Shown in pieces: positions 1 to 12,030 of a stretch of DNA of 64,000 bases. The translations under genes were made by a program, and so were the position numbers. Source of the stretch: Euryodendron excelsum (lineage: Eukaryota; Streptophyta; Magnoliopsida; Ericales; Pentaphylacaceae); the NCBI GenBank assembly GCA_033060915.1, contig CM065377.1:52128683-52192682 (forward strand), read 5' to 3'. How positions within the stretch are numbered: the first letter of the stretch is position 1; each line of letters begins with the position of its first letter. Below the pieces are notes generated by a model that did no database searches, was not told the origin of the DNA, and saw only the letters and a program-made list of their open reading frames with translations.

Positions 1-3000
1 TAAAGAAGAGAAAGAACCTAAGGAGGAAAGAGAGAGTGATAGGCACCAAGAGAAAAAAGAGTCCATTGATACTCCTTTTGATACCTTGAGTGAGACTACT
101 AGGGATAAGAGGAAGGACATCTTGAAGCATGCCCCTTTTCCCCAAAGGTTGACCAAACATAAGAATGAACTTCTTAATGCTAAAATTTATAAAGTGTTCA
201 AGCAAGTTAAGGTCAATATCCCTATTCTCATTGCCATTAAATAAATTCCTTCATATGGGAAATTCTTAAAGGACTTATGTACTTTCAAGCAAAAGTTACG
301 TGTCAAAGAGAAGGTTATGATAAATGAGAACCAAAGTGTAATATTGCAATGTAAAACCGTTCCTAAGTTCAAGGACACCGGATGTCCTACCATCTCTTAC
401 ACCGTTAGAAACACCAGGATAGATTGGGCCTTATTGAATTTAGGGTCTAGTGTTAATCTTCTTCTATTTTTGGTATATAAGGAACTTGGATTAGGAGAAT
501 TGCAACCCACCCATGTGACTCTATAGCTAATGGATCCGTCTATCAAGGTTCCTAGGGTATCACTAAGGATGTGCTCATCCAAATTGATAATTTCTATTTC
601 CCAGTTGATTTTATAGTCTTGGACACTCAACCCATGGCGAATTGTGTAGCTCACAACCAAATCTCTGCCATTCTAAGGCGACTTTTCCTAGCTACTTCCA
701 ATACTATCATCCATTGTAGGAATGGGTTAGTGAAGCTTTCTTTTGGCAACACCACTTTTGAATTGAATATCTTTTCGGTTGCCAAACAATCGATTGAGTG
801 TGAAGATATCCGAGAGATTGACATCATTGAAACTATAGTGCAAGATCACTTTGAGAATGAGTTATTTGAGGACTCTTTGGAAAAAGCTTTGTTGAGGAGC
901 GAGCCTCATGAAGCTTTGGATTGTCAAGTTAAGGCTTTAGGAGAAATTTCTTCCTTAGGTCATGAGAACGCCCAATGCATACATGTGGGTCAATGGATCC
1001 CTTTTTTTGAACCTCTCCAACCTAGTATCATAAAGCCAATTCCATCAGAGGTAAAGCCTCCCATTCCTAAAAGGAAACCATTGCCTACCACCTTGAAATA
1101 TGCATTTTTGGGTGATAGTGAGTCGTATCCCATTTTAATTTATCCTGCCCTATCTTTGAGCCAAGAAGAAGGCTTGATAGCCTTACTTAAACACGACAGG
1201 AAAGCTATAGGGTGGACCACTTCCGACCTCCGTAGTACTAGTCCTCTTTTGTGCACACATCGTATTTTCCTAGAAGAGTGGGTTAAACCCATGCATCAAA
1301 TGCAACAGAAATTGAATCCTAACATGAAGAAAGTGGTAAAGGGTGAGGTGTTGAAATTGCTTGATGCAGGTGTTATCTACCCCATTTCCGACTCTAAGTG
1401 GGTAAGTCCTACCCAAGTGGTACCGAAGAAATTTGGCGTCACAGTAATTAGAAATGATAAGAACGAATTGGTGCCCACTCATATCCAAACCGGATGGCAA
1501 ATGTGTATCGATTATCGTCGCCTCAATGCCATGACCCGAAAGGACCATTTTCCCTTACCATTTCTTGACCAAGTGTTAGAGCAAGTATCCAGAAAGGCAT
1601 TCTATTATTTTCTTGATGGTTATTCCAATTACAATCAAATTGAGATCGCTTTAGAAGATCAATCCATGACTACTTTTACATGTCCATTTGGTACTTATGC
1701 TTATCGATGCATTCCCTTTGACTTATGCAATGCACTGGCTACATTCCAAAGGTGCATGATGAGCATCTTTAGTGACATGGTTGAACATATTGTAAAAGTA
1801 TTCATGGATGACTTCTCAGTGTATGGAGACACTTTTGATGAATGTCTCAAGAATCTAGGAAAAGTGTTAAAGCGATGTGAGAAGAGAAACCTTGTTCTTA
1901 ATTGGGAAAAATATCATTTCATGGTTACTAGTGGGATTGTGTTAGGCCATATTGTGTCTTCTAAGGGGATAGAGGTTGACAAGGCTAAAATTGAATTGAT
2001 CCGAAAACTACCCCCTCCCATTTGTGTGAAAGATGTGTGATCATTTCTTAGGCATGCCAGTTTCTATCGGTATTTCATTAAGGGATTTAGTGCAATTACT
2101 AGGCCAATGTGTCAATTTTTGTCTCTTGATGTTCCGTTGAATGAACGCTAACATGTCAACATGCTTTTGACACACTAAAAGGGTTATTGACATCCACCCT
2201 AATCTTGCATGCACCCAATTGGTCTGACCCATTTGAGCTCATGTGAGACACTAGTGATTATGTCGTGGGGGTGGTTTTGGGACAAAGAGTTGACAAAAAG
2301 CCTCATGTCATATATTATGCCTCTAAAACCCTCAATGATGCCCAAATCAATTACATCACAACTGAAAAGGAACTTCTCACAATAGTTTTTGCATTGGACA
2401 AATTCTGTTCCTACTTGATTTGATCACTAGTTATCATTTACACTAACCATGCGGCTCTCAAGTATTTTCTTACCAAACCCAATATAAAACCCCGCCTCAT
2501 TTGGTGGATCTTGTTGCTCCAAGAATTTCATATTGAAATGTAAAATAAGAAAGGGATGAAAATTGTAGTAGCGAATCATTTGTCTCGGCTCCCTCTTGAT
2601 GGAAGAGCCACCGACTCCACCCCTATCAATGAACATTTCCTCGATGTGCAAATCCTACATGTGCATGCTTTAGAGAAAGTTCCTCCCCCTTGGTTTGCCA
2701 ACATTGCAAACTATCTTGTGACCGGTGAGGTTCCATCCCATTGGTCATCCATTGATAAACGCAAGTTCTTTTGAAATGTGCATTACTTCACTTGGGATAA
2801 TCCTCACCTCTTTAAGTATTGCCCAGATCAAATTATCCAGCGATGTGTACCCAATCATGAGTTCTAACAACTCATGGAGTTTTGTCATTCCCAAGCTTAT
2901 GGAGGACATTTTTCCTCCAAGAAGACCACCACTAAGATTCTTTAATGTGGCCTTTATTGGCCAACCATGTTTAAGGATGTTTATACATTTTGTGTTGCAT

Positions 3001-3871
3001 GTGATAGGTGCCAACGTTTAGGGACACTTTTTAAGTGACATATGATGCCTCTTCAACCCATTACTATCTTGAAAATATTTTATTGTTGAGGAATTGACTT
3101 CATGGGACCTTTCACTTACTCTTTTGGCTATCTATACATCCTAATGACGGTGGATTATGTTTCAAAATGGGTGGAGGCCATTGCCTCCCGAAACAATGAT
3201 CACCAAGTGGTGGTCCACTTTTTGAAAGAAAACATCTTCTCAAGATATGGCATACCCCGAGCCATTATTAGTGATGGTGGCTCACACTTTTGCAATAAAC
3301 CCTTTGTATTTTTAATAAAAAAAGTATGGTGTGGTTCATAAGGTTGGCTTACCTTACCATCCTGAAACTCAAGGGCAAGTCGAGTTAGCCAATACGAAGA
3401 TTAAAAGAATTCGTGAAAAAGCCATCAACCCTAATAGAAAAGATTGGTCCCTTAGATTGACCGGCGCATTGCCGGCGATGCAATGAAGATTTTGATACCG
3501 CAGGTGCCCACTGAAAACTTCAATTAAATGAGTTTGATGAACTCTGTAATGATGCCTTTGAAAATGCTAAGATTGCTAAGGCCCGAATGAAGAAATTTCA
3601 TGACCAATACATTCTTTGCAAATCCTTTACAATTGGTCAAAAAGTTCTTCTTTATGATTTGCGTCTTCATTTATTCTCGAGCAAGTTAAGGAGTAAGTGG
3701 GTGGGCCCCTATCTTGTTACCAATATCTTTCCCCATGGTGCTATCTAAGTGAAAAACCTCACCAATGGGTCAGCTTTCAAAGTGAATGGCCAAAGATTGA
3801 AGCCATATTTTGAGACTTTTCAAGGTGACTTAGATTGTGTGGATCTTATTGATCTACCTTCCTTTGACTAA
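1..3871 (+). pseudogene. Ty3/gypsy pol polyprotein remnant (protease-RT-RNase H-integrase)
   Basis: Broken pol of the flanking retrotransposon. The start is Lys/Glu-rich (about 1-200). A retropepsin-like domain follows at about 400-640; its catalytic motif reads LLNLGSS, with Asn in place of the catalytic Asp. The RT is the longest open stretch (571-2040, 489 codons): WVSPTQVVPKK near residue 277, MCIDYRRLN near 311, and FMDDFSVYG at 411-419 with both active-site Asp. A TGA at 2038-2040, where the family has Arg, ends it. RNase H remains at about 2230-2600 (YYASKTLN, TEKELL). Integrase (about 2780-3480) keeps zinc-binding pairs (H-x6-H, then CVACDRC), GIDFMGPF and ISDGGSHF. A C-terminal stretch with NGQRLKPYF ends at 3871. 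At least one frameshift lies between 524 and 571, and stops are frequent. Confidence 0.85.
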
Positions 3872-5012
3872 TGAGAGACTATGTTCGAGTCTTTTAGGAG
3901 TAGGAAAAGTTTTGGTTAGTTTCTTTTTTCTTTCTGAGTTTTCTTAGTTTTTGAAGGGTTTTGTTCTTTCTTTCTTTTGTTCTTAGTTTTGGTTAGTTTC
4001 TTTCTTAACTAACTTAGTCTTTTAAGAGTACGAATACTTATAATTACTTTTTGTTTAGTTTCATTTGGCTAGAAGTGGATTTTTGCTGTTTATAGTATTA
4101 TAGTTTAGCTTTTGAGTGAGGTTGCTCTTGTAGTTAGTTCTTTTCCTTCTTCGGGTTTAGTTAGGGTAGTTAGTTTGTTTTTGTGGGCCCACTCCATTGC
4201 TTCTTAGAGAGAGTCACATGCTCTTGATTTTGTATAGGGAATCTCAACCAATTGGTCCTTTCATATCACTTATTTAATTCTCTTACATGTGATACCTTAA
4301 GCTTTTAAAGGGCGAACTCCCGACCATAGTTTTCATGCTTCACTTCCCTCCCCACATTGCCATATTGTTGCATTGGTTTCCCTTTGGCATTCCTTCCATT
4401 CCATGGCATCCAAGGAGACTTTTAAGGCAAACAAGAGTGTTTCCTGAGCCCCGAGTTACGATGAGTTGGAGGATCCGGACTATGCCGCATTCTTGCAAGC
4501 CTACACTTGCACTTCATTGTCCCGGCTCCCTGTGAAAGACATCGTCACTATAGGTTGTTTGGTGGCCCCTTGTCTCCTTGATGAGTCATCTCAATCATCT
4601 TCTGGATCAACCACGAAGGATGCTGCCATGTCCTCCGATTCTAACACTTCTAAGAGATAAGCTCACTTACCCCGCCGGGTGGTAATTAAAGACATAGGTT
4701 AGCTTGTTCCAGACTTCTTTTATAGGGGTCCTTTGCTTCTTGTTTCCTTGTCGTTCATGCCATCTTTGGTGTTGTATTGTTCGGTTTTGTGGTTTTAATG
4801 ACATCGTAGGTTGCATAATCACTCTCGTGTTGTCTTGATTCTTCCTTTTGTTGCTTATTATTATACATTGAGGATAATGCATTGTTCTAGGTGGAGGGTG
4901 AGAGTCAATTGCAGAGCATTCTCCCCTGTTCTTTCTGTTTTGGGCCCATTTTTTTTTTTTCATTTTCGTGCAGAGTAGATTAATTTTATGATTTGTGTGT
5001 TTTTCTTCTTTA

Positions 5013-5215
5013 TCGTACGTACGGTTAGCCTACCACACGTACGATGGTGGAGCGTACGAACAGTCCCGGCTACCGTGCATATGCTGACGTGGCATGTTTT
5101 TCATTGGCTAACTGTTCAAATTTCTCTTGACCATACATACAGTGAGCTAGTGTGTATGTACGGTCCCGGCCCCCTGTGCGCGCTTATGCTACCATTCCGG
5201 CACCATACGTAAGGT
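5013..5215. repeat. Cluster of CGTACG-type short palindromes (internal copy)
   Basis: Several imperfect copies of the self-complementary motif ccgtacgtacgg, for example cgtacgtacggt near 5015, cacacgtacgatgg near 5034 and gtatgtacggtcc near 5155. The same motif family recurs inside the 3' LTR at 14168-14326. The cluster lies just upstream of the TATA-like box at 5228, a position suited to a regulatory role. That role is inference. Confidence 0.6.
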
Positions 5216-5227
5216 GCACTTGATTTT

Positions 5228-5237
5228 CTATATAAAC
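5228..5237 (+). promoter_or_regulatory. TATA-like box upstream of the retroelement third ORF
   Basis: The string ctatataaac lies about 240 bp before the ATG at 5480 and just after the CGTACG palindrome cluster. This could be an internal promoter giving a separate transcript for the third ORF. Only motif and position support it; TATA strings arise by chance in AT-rich DNA. Confidence 0.3.
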
Positions 5238-5479
5238 CTCCCTTTTTTAAATGTTAAGTCGTTTCTAAATTGAGACGACTCAGAGCTGACTCAATGAGGG
5301 TAAGTGAAGGAGTGCTTTAAGCATGCAGCGGAGCCCTACCAGTTTCAGCCTTGGTCTTACTTGTTCGTGCCTGTCTTTAGTCCACTTTTAGGTATTCTTT
5401 GAGCCTTTCTTTTTCATTTCATTGTCCTTCTTTTTAGTTTTTTTCTGGTTTAGTTAGTTTAGCTAATTAGTTAGTATAG

Positions 5480-5846
5480 ATGGCTCCGCGAACCAAGAAG
5501 GTCCGCAGGACCCCCGTCACTTTTGATGCCTCCCAATTTGCTAACGGGAAGGCTCAACAGCGTTATAAGTAGATCTTTAGCCGAAAAGGTCTAGTGCAGG
5601 AGAGAGCGATGACTCTCAAGCACTTTGAGGGTGAGCCATATTTTTGGAGAGAGATGTTTAAGGCTCGCAGTTAGCTTCGGTTGGCATAGTATAGTGGCCA
5701 ACATAAGACTAGGCTGGTTCCTGAGCTAATGGCCAACATCTGATCACTTTCGAATGTTACAGGGCATGAGCGCATAGTTTCTATAGTTAGGGGTAAAACC
5801 CTTACCATCACCCCAGCCACTTTTGTATAGCTCTTTAGTCTCCCCC
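5480..5846 (+). pseudogene. Retroelement third ORF, N-terminal part (plant transposon-associated domain)
   Basis: Starts at an ATG (MAPRTKKVRR), then FDASQFANGKAQQRYK and LTITPATFVQLF-like text with several internal stops, for example the TAG codons at 5570 and 5828. The basic start and the general pattern resemble the 'putative plant transposon protein' domain proteins found downstream of pol in some Athila-type elements. That family call is from recognition and is moderate. The frame is cut at 5846 by the solo LTR and resumes at about 11072. It is not functional. Confidence 0.55.
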
Positions 5847-6039
5847 TGTAAGCACCCCATTTTTGACCGCTCGGCAGTCTACACTCTATCCAGACTTGTT
5901 TTCAAGTCATTGTAGGCATATTCCAATCGAAACCAATTCTCTAGGTCCAAATTCCGTCTTTCCATCGCTTTGTGGGCCTATCAGGCCCAAATAGAGACAA
6001 AATGACCAAAATGCCCTTAAGGGCAATATCCTTTCCAAA

Positions 6040-6655
6040 ACCTTTCCAATCCCACTCTCGAGAAAGTTTATTACTCGAGACGGTTCCAATCCAGGCACGT
6101 CTCCTCGGAGACGGTAAGACCCCTTTCCAATCCCTCTCTCGAGACAGTTTATTTCTCGAGACAGTTCCAATCCAGGCACATCTCTTTGGAGACGATAAGT
6201 CCCCTTTCCAATCCCACTCTCGAGATAGTTTATTCCTCGAGACGGTTCCAATCCAGGCACGTCTCCTCGGAGACGGTAAGACCCCTTTCCAATCCCTCTC
6301 TCGAGACAGTTTATTCCTCAAGACGGTTCCAATCCAGGCACGTCTCTTTGGAGACGGTAAGACCCCTTTCCAATCCCTCTCTCGAGACAGTTTATTCCTC
6401 GAGACGGTTCCAATCCAGGCACGTCTCTTCAAAACGATAAGTCCCCTTTCCAATCCCACTCTCGAGACAGTTTATTCCTCAAGACGGTTTCAATCCAGGC
6501 ACGTCTCTTCAGAGACGGTAAGACCCCTTTCCAATCCCACTTTCGAGACAGTTTATTCCTCGAGACAGTTCCACTCCAGGCACGGCTCTTCGAAGACGAT
6601 AAGTCCCTTTTCCAACCCCTCTCTCGAGACAGTTTATTCCTCGAGACGGTCCGAG
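6040..6655. repeat. ~80 bp minisatellite, about 7.5 copies, in the solo LTR
   Basis: Tandem units of about 80 bp, each with caatccaggcacgtctc (spaced about 80 bp from 6087 to 6568) followed by a gagacggtaagacccc-like stretch and ctctcgagacagtttattc. Each unit holds two CTCGAG-type palindromes and a gtctc...gagac hairpin. A multiple-of-3-like spacing and few stops make long but meaningless open frames on both strands. Confidence 0.9.
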
Positions 6656-6867
6656 TAGCGAAACTACTCACAAAACCGTTAAAGTAGCGGAAATACTCAC
6701 AAATAGGTCGATATAGGGAATTGGCAACAAACCCCTGTGTCAGGACAACCGCCGTTAGAGTGGCGGAAACACTTAAAACCCAGGTCAACACCAGTGTCTG
6801 TTAGCCCACTTTGGTGAAAAATGACCAAACTGTCCTTTTTTTAGACTTTCCGGTCAAGATGACCATT

Positions 6868-7340
6868 TTGCCCCTAGGCATCCGAATGCCCCAGGAACCA
6901 CACCGGCTCTGGGTATCAAACCGATAATGTCCTGAGAATACTTTTTATAGTGTTCTCAACCTTCCTTTACCTTTCCGGACCATTCCAAGTCAGTTCCGGC
7001 AAACCCAGTACAAAATGACCGTTTTGCCCCTAGAGGACCGGTCTCCTTCTTCGACCACACCGGCTCTGGGTATCAAACCGGTAATGTCCTGAGAATACTT
7101 TTTATAGTGTTCTCAACCTTCCTTTACCTTTTCGGACCATTCCGAGTCAGTTCCGGCAAACCCAGTGCAAAATGACCCTTTTTGCCCCTAGTGGGCCGGT
7201 CTCCTTTTCCGACCACGTTGGCTCTGGGAATCAAACCAGCAACCTCCGGGAACATTCTAAATAATGTTTCCAGATCCCAAGTCTTCTTCCGGGACAATTC
7301 GAGTTCGCCCCGGCAGCTTCCCAGTCCGATTGACCGTTTT
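6868..7340. repeat. ~160 bp direct repeat, three copies, in the solo LTR
   Basis: Units start near 6868, 7031 and 7191. Each contains ccggctctgggtatcaaacc or a variant, gtcctgagaatacttttt, ttccggcaaacccagt and ttttgcccctag. The first two are nearly identical; the third is diverged. Confidence 0.85.
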
Positions 7341-7674
7341 GCCCCTAAGGGCCCAGTCAACCTTTCTGACACATCTTGTCCTCGCTTTTCAAGTCAAATA
7401 CCTCCAAGACACTATTTTAAGTGTTCATGCTCCTTTCTGGCCTTCCGGGTCATTCCCGACTCCTCCAAATCATTCCCGGACTTTCCGGAGTCATTCCTAG
7501 TGAAACCAAGCTAAAAGTTGCATGGTAGTCACTAGTACAGGCGCCCAAATCTAGTCAAAGATACGTTGCTTGCCGACTTATAAAGTTTCCTAAGTGGCTG
7601 GCGCCACTCCTAATGGCGCCAAGAGCAATTTTTCCTTAGCGCCACTGCAACAGACGCCAGGTTTGTCCAACTTC

Positions 7675-7682
7675 TATAAATA
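7675..7682 (+). promoter_or_regulatory. TATA box of the Tat/Ogre-like LTR
   Basis: tataaata in the context cttctataaatacagagcc, in a GC-richer stretch with short inverted ggcgcc motifs upstream (about 7600-7660). It is the best candidate for the U3 promoter of this LTR. Transcript start would fall roughly 30 bp downstream, near 7705-7712, which is inference. Confidence 0.6.
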
Positions 7683-8249
7683 CAGAGCCTCATTCAACGG
7701 GAAAAGGGTCTGCAAACTTAACCTAAAAATCATATAATTCGATATACAGAGCTCGAGCACTCCCAAAACCCTAGCCTCCTTAGGTTCTCCAAACCCTAAC
7801 CACCCTACACTAAACCCTAGTCTCCTATACACTCATACACTAGCCTTCAGCCATCCTTTGAAGACTTGAAGAGCTGCAATCCAAAACTTGAAGACAACCC
7901 TTGAAGGTTGAAGAAGAAGATCAAGACGAAGACCGAAGATTGAAGACAGCACGGCGCGCAAAATAAACAAGACATACGGTAGGTTCCCTATTTAAATTTC
8001 CCCACTTCTCCCCTCTCTCTTCTCTCTCCTAACCCACTTGGGTTTTCTCTATTTTAATCCCCCATCTCTTTCCCCCCCTTTCTTTGCATGCTTGAAACAA
8101 GGGGATTCCCGATCCATGTGTAGGATTGGGCTATTGGAGAGTCACCGTGTCGGGAGCTTTCTTCTAGTCTAACCAAAGACCACGTGGGTCCGACCCCCTT
8201 GATTATGTGGTAAAGCCTTAGCCTTGTATGTTCACAACTCCAAATTGCA

Positions 8250-10560
8250 TTGTGCATATCATAGTCTTGCATCTTCCAAAATTCGTTTTCAAACTCATTT
8301 TCAAAATCGTTTTCAAACTTGTTTTTCAAAATTGCATCAAAATCTCTTTTTCAAAAACTTGTTTTCAAATCCACAATCCTAGGGTGATTCTAGCATTTCC
8401 ATGGCTAGGGTTGCTTTAGGAAAGTGTTACATTAAAAGTGACCTTTTTGGTCTATATTTTCAAATCTTATTGTTTTCCAAAACCACTTTCTTAAAGCGGT
8501 TCTAGCCCTCTTATGGCTAGAATCGTTTTAGGAAAGTGAGACGTTTTCATACTTTCCAAAAACTCTCTCTTCAAAAATCTCTTCCTAAAAATCTCTTTTT
8601 CAACATACTTTCCTAAAACTCTCCTTTCCAAAATTGTTTTCTAAAAACTCCCTCCAAAAGTCTTTTTTTTTTTTTTCAAAGCTTCCTTTTTCAACTCCTT
8701 TCCAAAATCCTCTCCCCAAAATCCACCTTCTAAAAATGTTTTCCAAAAATTCTCTTTAACAATTTTCTATCAAAAACCTTCCTAGAAGAACTCTCTCCAA
8801 AAACCTTTCTAAAAAACTATCCTTTCCAAAAATTCTTCCCTCTAGAAACTCCTCTTTAGGATTTCCTTTCAAAATCTTCGTTTCCAAAAACGCACTTTTT
8901 AAAAACTCTTTTCCTTATAGCCCAAGTCAAGCCCTAGAACCCACAATTAGGAAACCCTAAATTTTCTTCCCAAAAACATGGTTTTCAAACTTTGCCCCAA
9001 ACCTAGGTTTCCAAAACCTCTTGTTTTCTCATCCAAATTATACACGTTTCCAAAACCTATTTTTCTACGTCGAAACTATTATTTCTCAAAACTAGGGTTT
9101 CTAGAATCTCCCTTTCCAAATCTTTGCCAAATCAAATCTTCCCTTTAGGAAACCAAATTCAATCCCCCCGTTTAGGAAATTAGATCCCGTCCTCCGTTTT
9201 TTGAAACAAACTCAAATTTTTTTTCTTTTAGAAACCAAATCCAATCCCTTCCTAATCCAAACCTTTCTTAATTCAATTCCTTCCTAAACCATAAGTTTCC
9301 TAAACTTAAACTTTAAATCTTTCCTTAAATTTCAAAATCCAACTCTTTCCTAATTCAACTCCTTTCTAATCTTTCACTTTCCTAAATCTTAAGTTTCCAA
9401 AACTTAAACATAAAAATTTTTCCTAAAATTCTAAAATTCAACCTTTTCCTAATTTTACCCTCTTTTCAAATCTTAACTTTTCAAACCTAAGTTTTCAAAC
9501 CTTTCCTAAATTCAAACCTTTCCAAATTTCAAGATTTTCTAAAATTCAAACTCTAAAACTTTCTAAATCTTAAACTTTCCAAATTTCAAATCTTTCCAAA
9601 TTCAAAGCTTTCCAAGTTCAAAACTTTCTTAAGTTAAGACTTTCTAAACCTAAAACTTTCTAAATTCTAAACTTTCCTAAAACTTCAAATCTTTCTAAAT
9701 TTCAAAACTTTCTAAACTCAAAACTTTCTTATTTTCAAAACTTCCTTGTTTTCAAAGTTTTCCAAATTCAAAACTTCCCTTTTTCAAAATATTACAAAAT
9801 TCAAAACTTTCTTAACTTGAAACTTTCCAAATTCTAAGCCTTTCTTAAACTAAACTTTTCCTAATTCAAAACATTTTTAAATTCAAAACTTTCTGATTTT
9901 CAAAGCTTTCCTAAGTTAAAACTTTCCTAATTCTAAAACCTTCCTAAATCGAACCTTTCCTAATTCGAACATTTCCTAAATCCAATCTTCCCTAATTTCC
10001 TAAACCTTCCAAGTCAAGTCAAATGTTTTCTAAGTCTCTTCTCTTTCCTAAGTCTAGGTTTCCTAAAACCAAGTCTTTCCAAAATCAATCTTTCCAAAGC
10101 AAGTCCAATCTTCTCAAATTCAATCTCCTCTTCTAATCTCAAATCAAATCCAGTTTTCAATTCAATCTCTTTCTTCTAATCCAATTTCTCTCTTCAAATC
10201 AATCTCTTTTCAATCAGACTCCGGTCCGAACTACGACTGACCTGATTTCCCCAAAAGGATACGTAGGCAACCTTCATAGGTGCGGTCACAATACTTTTCA
10301 AACTTTCAATTCCACCTTCATGTGTGCGGTTTCCAAAATCTTTCCAAATCTCAAATTCTAATCTATTTTCAAAATTCCAATTTCAAAATTTCTATTTTCA
10401 AATTTCTACTTTCGATTTTCAAACTTTTCAATTTCAATTCCATCTCTTCAAATCTATTTTCAAATCAAATCAATTTTAAATCAATCTCTTTCCAAATCTA
10501 TTTTTCAATTCTCATTCCTTACACTTGCATACCATGCATCATGTTAGTTTTCAAGCGTTG
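8250..10560. repeat. 2.3 kb low-complexity (tttccaaa / cctaaa)-type tract
   Basis: Degenerate pyrimidine- and A-rich text built from ctttccaaa, ttcaaaac and cctaaa-like words over about 2.3 kb, within the 3' half of the solo LTR. No coding capacity and no exact period. The plus strand is strongly poor in G. Confidence 0.8.
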
Positions 10561-11066
10561 TTTTTCAAAGTGGATAGGATTGACCAATAGTTAATTGAAT
10601 ACTCTCATAGATGAATCTAGGATAGATTGACATGTAGGTACCGAAAGGGCGGGGTAGGGTGATAGCTTAGTGCGTCTTCCCTACACGTAACCAACCTCCG
10701 AACCTAGATCACTGTTTTCAAAGACCAAAAATGAGTTATTTTTAAAAAAATGGCTAAATGTTTTCCAAAAGGTTGTCAAACAACCTGTTTTCTTAAAAAC
10801 CCTCTCTCAAGGAGATATTTTCAAATCGTTTTCCAAAACCCTAAGTGTAGTCTTCGGATTATTCTTAGTTTTTAGGTGACCTAACTCATCTTAATCAAGT
10901 TAGGTGGCGACTCTGAATCTTTTTCAAAAGACCTTTATTTCAAATCAATTTTTCAATTCAAACCTAGTCACACTTATTCTTTTAGGAGGGTGAGTTCTAA
11001 CGGAGAGTACAGTGTTTTTCCCACTTGTGTGAGTATTCCTCGAGTGCGAAAAATATGGGCGCGACA

Positions 11067-12030
11067 CCCCTGAGTTTATAACCCAGCATTAAGTTGGCCC
11101 CAGCAGGGTGAGGTTGATCATGAGGTGATGGTCACCGAGATTTGCCAGCCTAGTTCCCAGTAGATTTCTTCTCAAATTGAAAAGAAATTTCTTGCTCCTA
11201 AGTACGCCCCGATGTTCATTTTCACTTGCAGTTCAATCTTTCTGTTAAGGCGTCGAGGAGAGATGAGTAGACGTAGGGGCCAATTACTTTATGCCTTGGG
11301 GACGAGTAGGACCATTGATCTTCCCTGCTATATGTTTGGAGCTTTCTATGAGTCAGCGGCTTTGACTAAGCCGCAGGGTGCATTGCCTTTCGTAGGCATG
11401 ATTATTGAGTTGATTGCACGTGCCAAAGTAGCAGTTCCAGATGACACTCCTTTAGCTCCAATACTTGCACTGGTCGCCCTGTTTACTTAGAACATGGCTG
11501 TAGGTCAATTGGCAAGTATTTAGAGATGGGCTGAGGCTCTTGTTCAGGCCCAACAGCGGGCCCAGCAACAGTAGCAGGTTCCCATATAGGGACAGCAGGC
11601 TCCAGTAGAAGGACAGCAGCCACAAGCCGAGGCTGAGCCGTAATAGGCTCAGGCTCAGCTATTAGATCAGCATAGTGTGCATATCGAGAGGCAAACCACG
11701 GCCATTCAGTTGTTGCTGCAGACTGTTGCAGGTTTTCAAACAGCCCATACCGAGCTCGATTAGAGGTGTGCGACTTTAGAGACAACCCAAGCAGCACAAA
11801 TCACTACTTTATAGATAGCTTTGGGCACTCAAATTGCAGAGCTTCAGGCCTCTCAAACCAGATTTCAAGATGAGATTCGACAGGAGCAGACACGTCAGAG
11901 CCAGATGTTGACTGACATCTTGGCCAGACTTCAGGAGGATGAGTATTCTGATTTTCTTACTTGGTTGTTGGTACTTCAGACCCTGCATCTCTAGGAGGGC
12001 ATGATTTTCAGGATGACGATGATTTGGGAC
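11067..12030 (+). pseudogene. Retroelement third ORF, C-terminal part, Gln-rich coiled coil
   Basis: Continuation of the ORF that starts at 5480. The open piece 11212-11490 includes LLYALGTSRTIDLPCYMFG and GMIIELIARAKVAVPDD. Beyond a TAG at 11488-11490, a Gln/Ala-rich stretch (EALVQAQQRAQQQ, then GQQPQAEAEP) leads into a heptad-like part (IAELQASQTRFQDEIRQ, QMLTDILARLQEDE) ending near 12030. The layout, a conserved domain followed by a Q-rich coiled coil, fits the transposon-associated ORF family. Several stops and frame changes make it non-functional. Confidence 0.55.

Larger units (their letters stand above)
3872..5479 (+). other. Retroelement spacer between pol and third ORF
   Basis: Pyrimidine-rich transcribed-type spacer of the same element, with T-rich runs (about 3900-4180). 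A short open stretch (4466-4660, SSQSSSGSTTKD near its end) looks like a degenerate coding piece but matches no family I recognise. A purine-rich motif ctaggtggagggt near 4888-4900 resembles the tract just before the 3' LTR at 13981. After it come imperfect CGTACG palindromes (5013-5215) and a TATA-like box at 5228. Confidence 0.5.
5847..11066 (+). mobile_element. Solo LTR, 5.2 kb, Tat/Ogre-like, inserted in the third ORF
   Basis: Begins TGTAAGCACC and ends GGGCGCGACA, so it has TG...CA ends with TGT/ACA inversion. It is flanked by CCCCC (5842-5846) and CCCCT (11067-11071), a 5 bp target duplication with one mismatch. The reading frame of the host ORF resumes after it. No gag or pol lies inside. 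The 3' end carries aggtggcgactctgaatc (about 10902-10919) and a final gggcgcgaca, both as I recall from Tat/Ogre LTR ends. A TATA box (7675-7682) lies 1.8 kb in, followed by CCCTAG/CCCTAA-rich text. LTRs of this size are known mainly in the Tat/Ogre lineage. Solo state implies recombination between the two LTRs of a former full element. Confidence 0.7.

Noticed and set aside
5907..6658. Long open frames on both strands with repeated peptides
   Set aside because: They are produced by the 80 bp minisatellite; both strands are open and the text is non-coding LTR.
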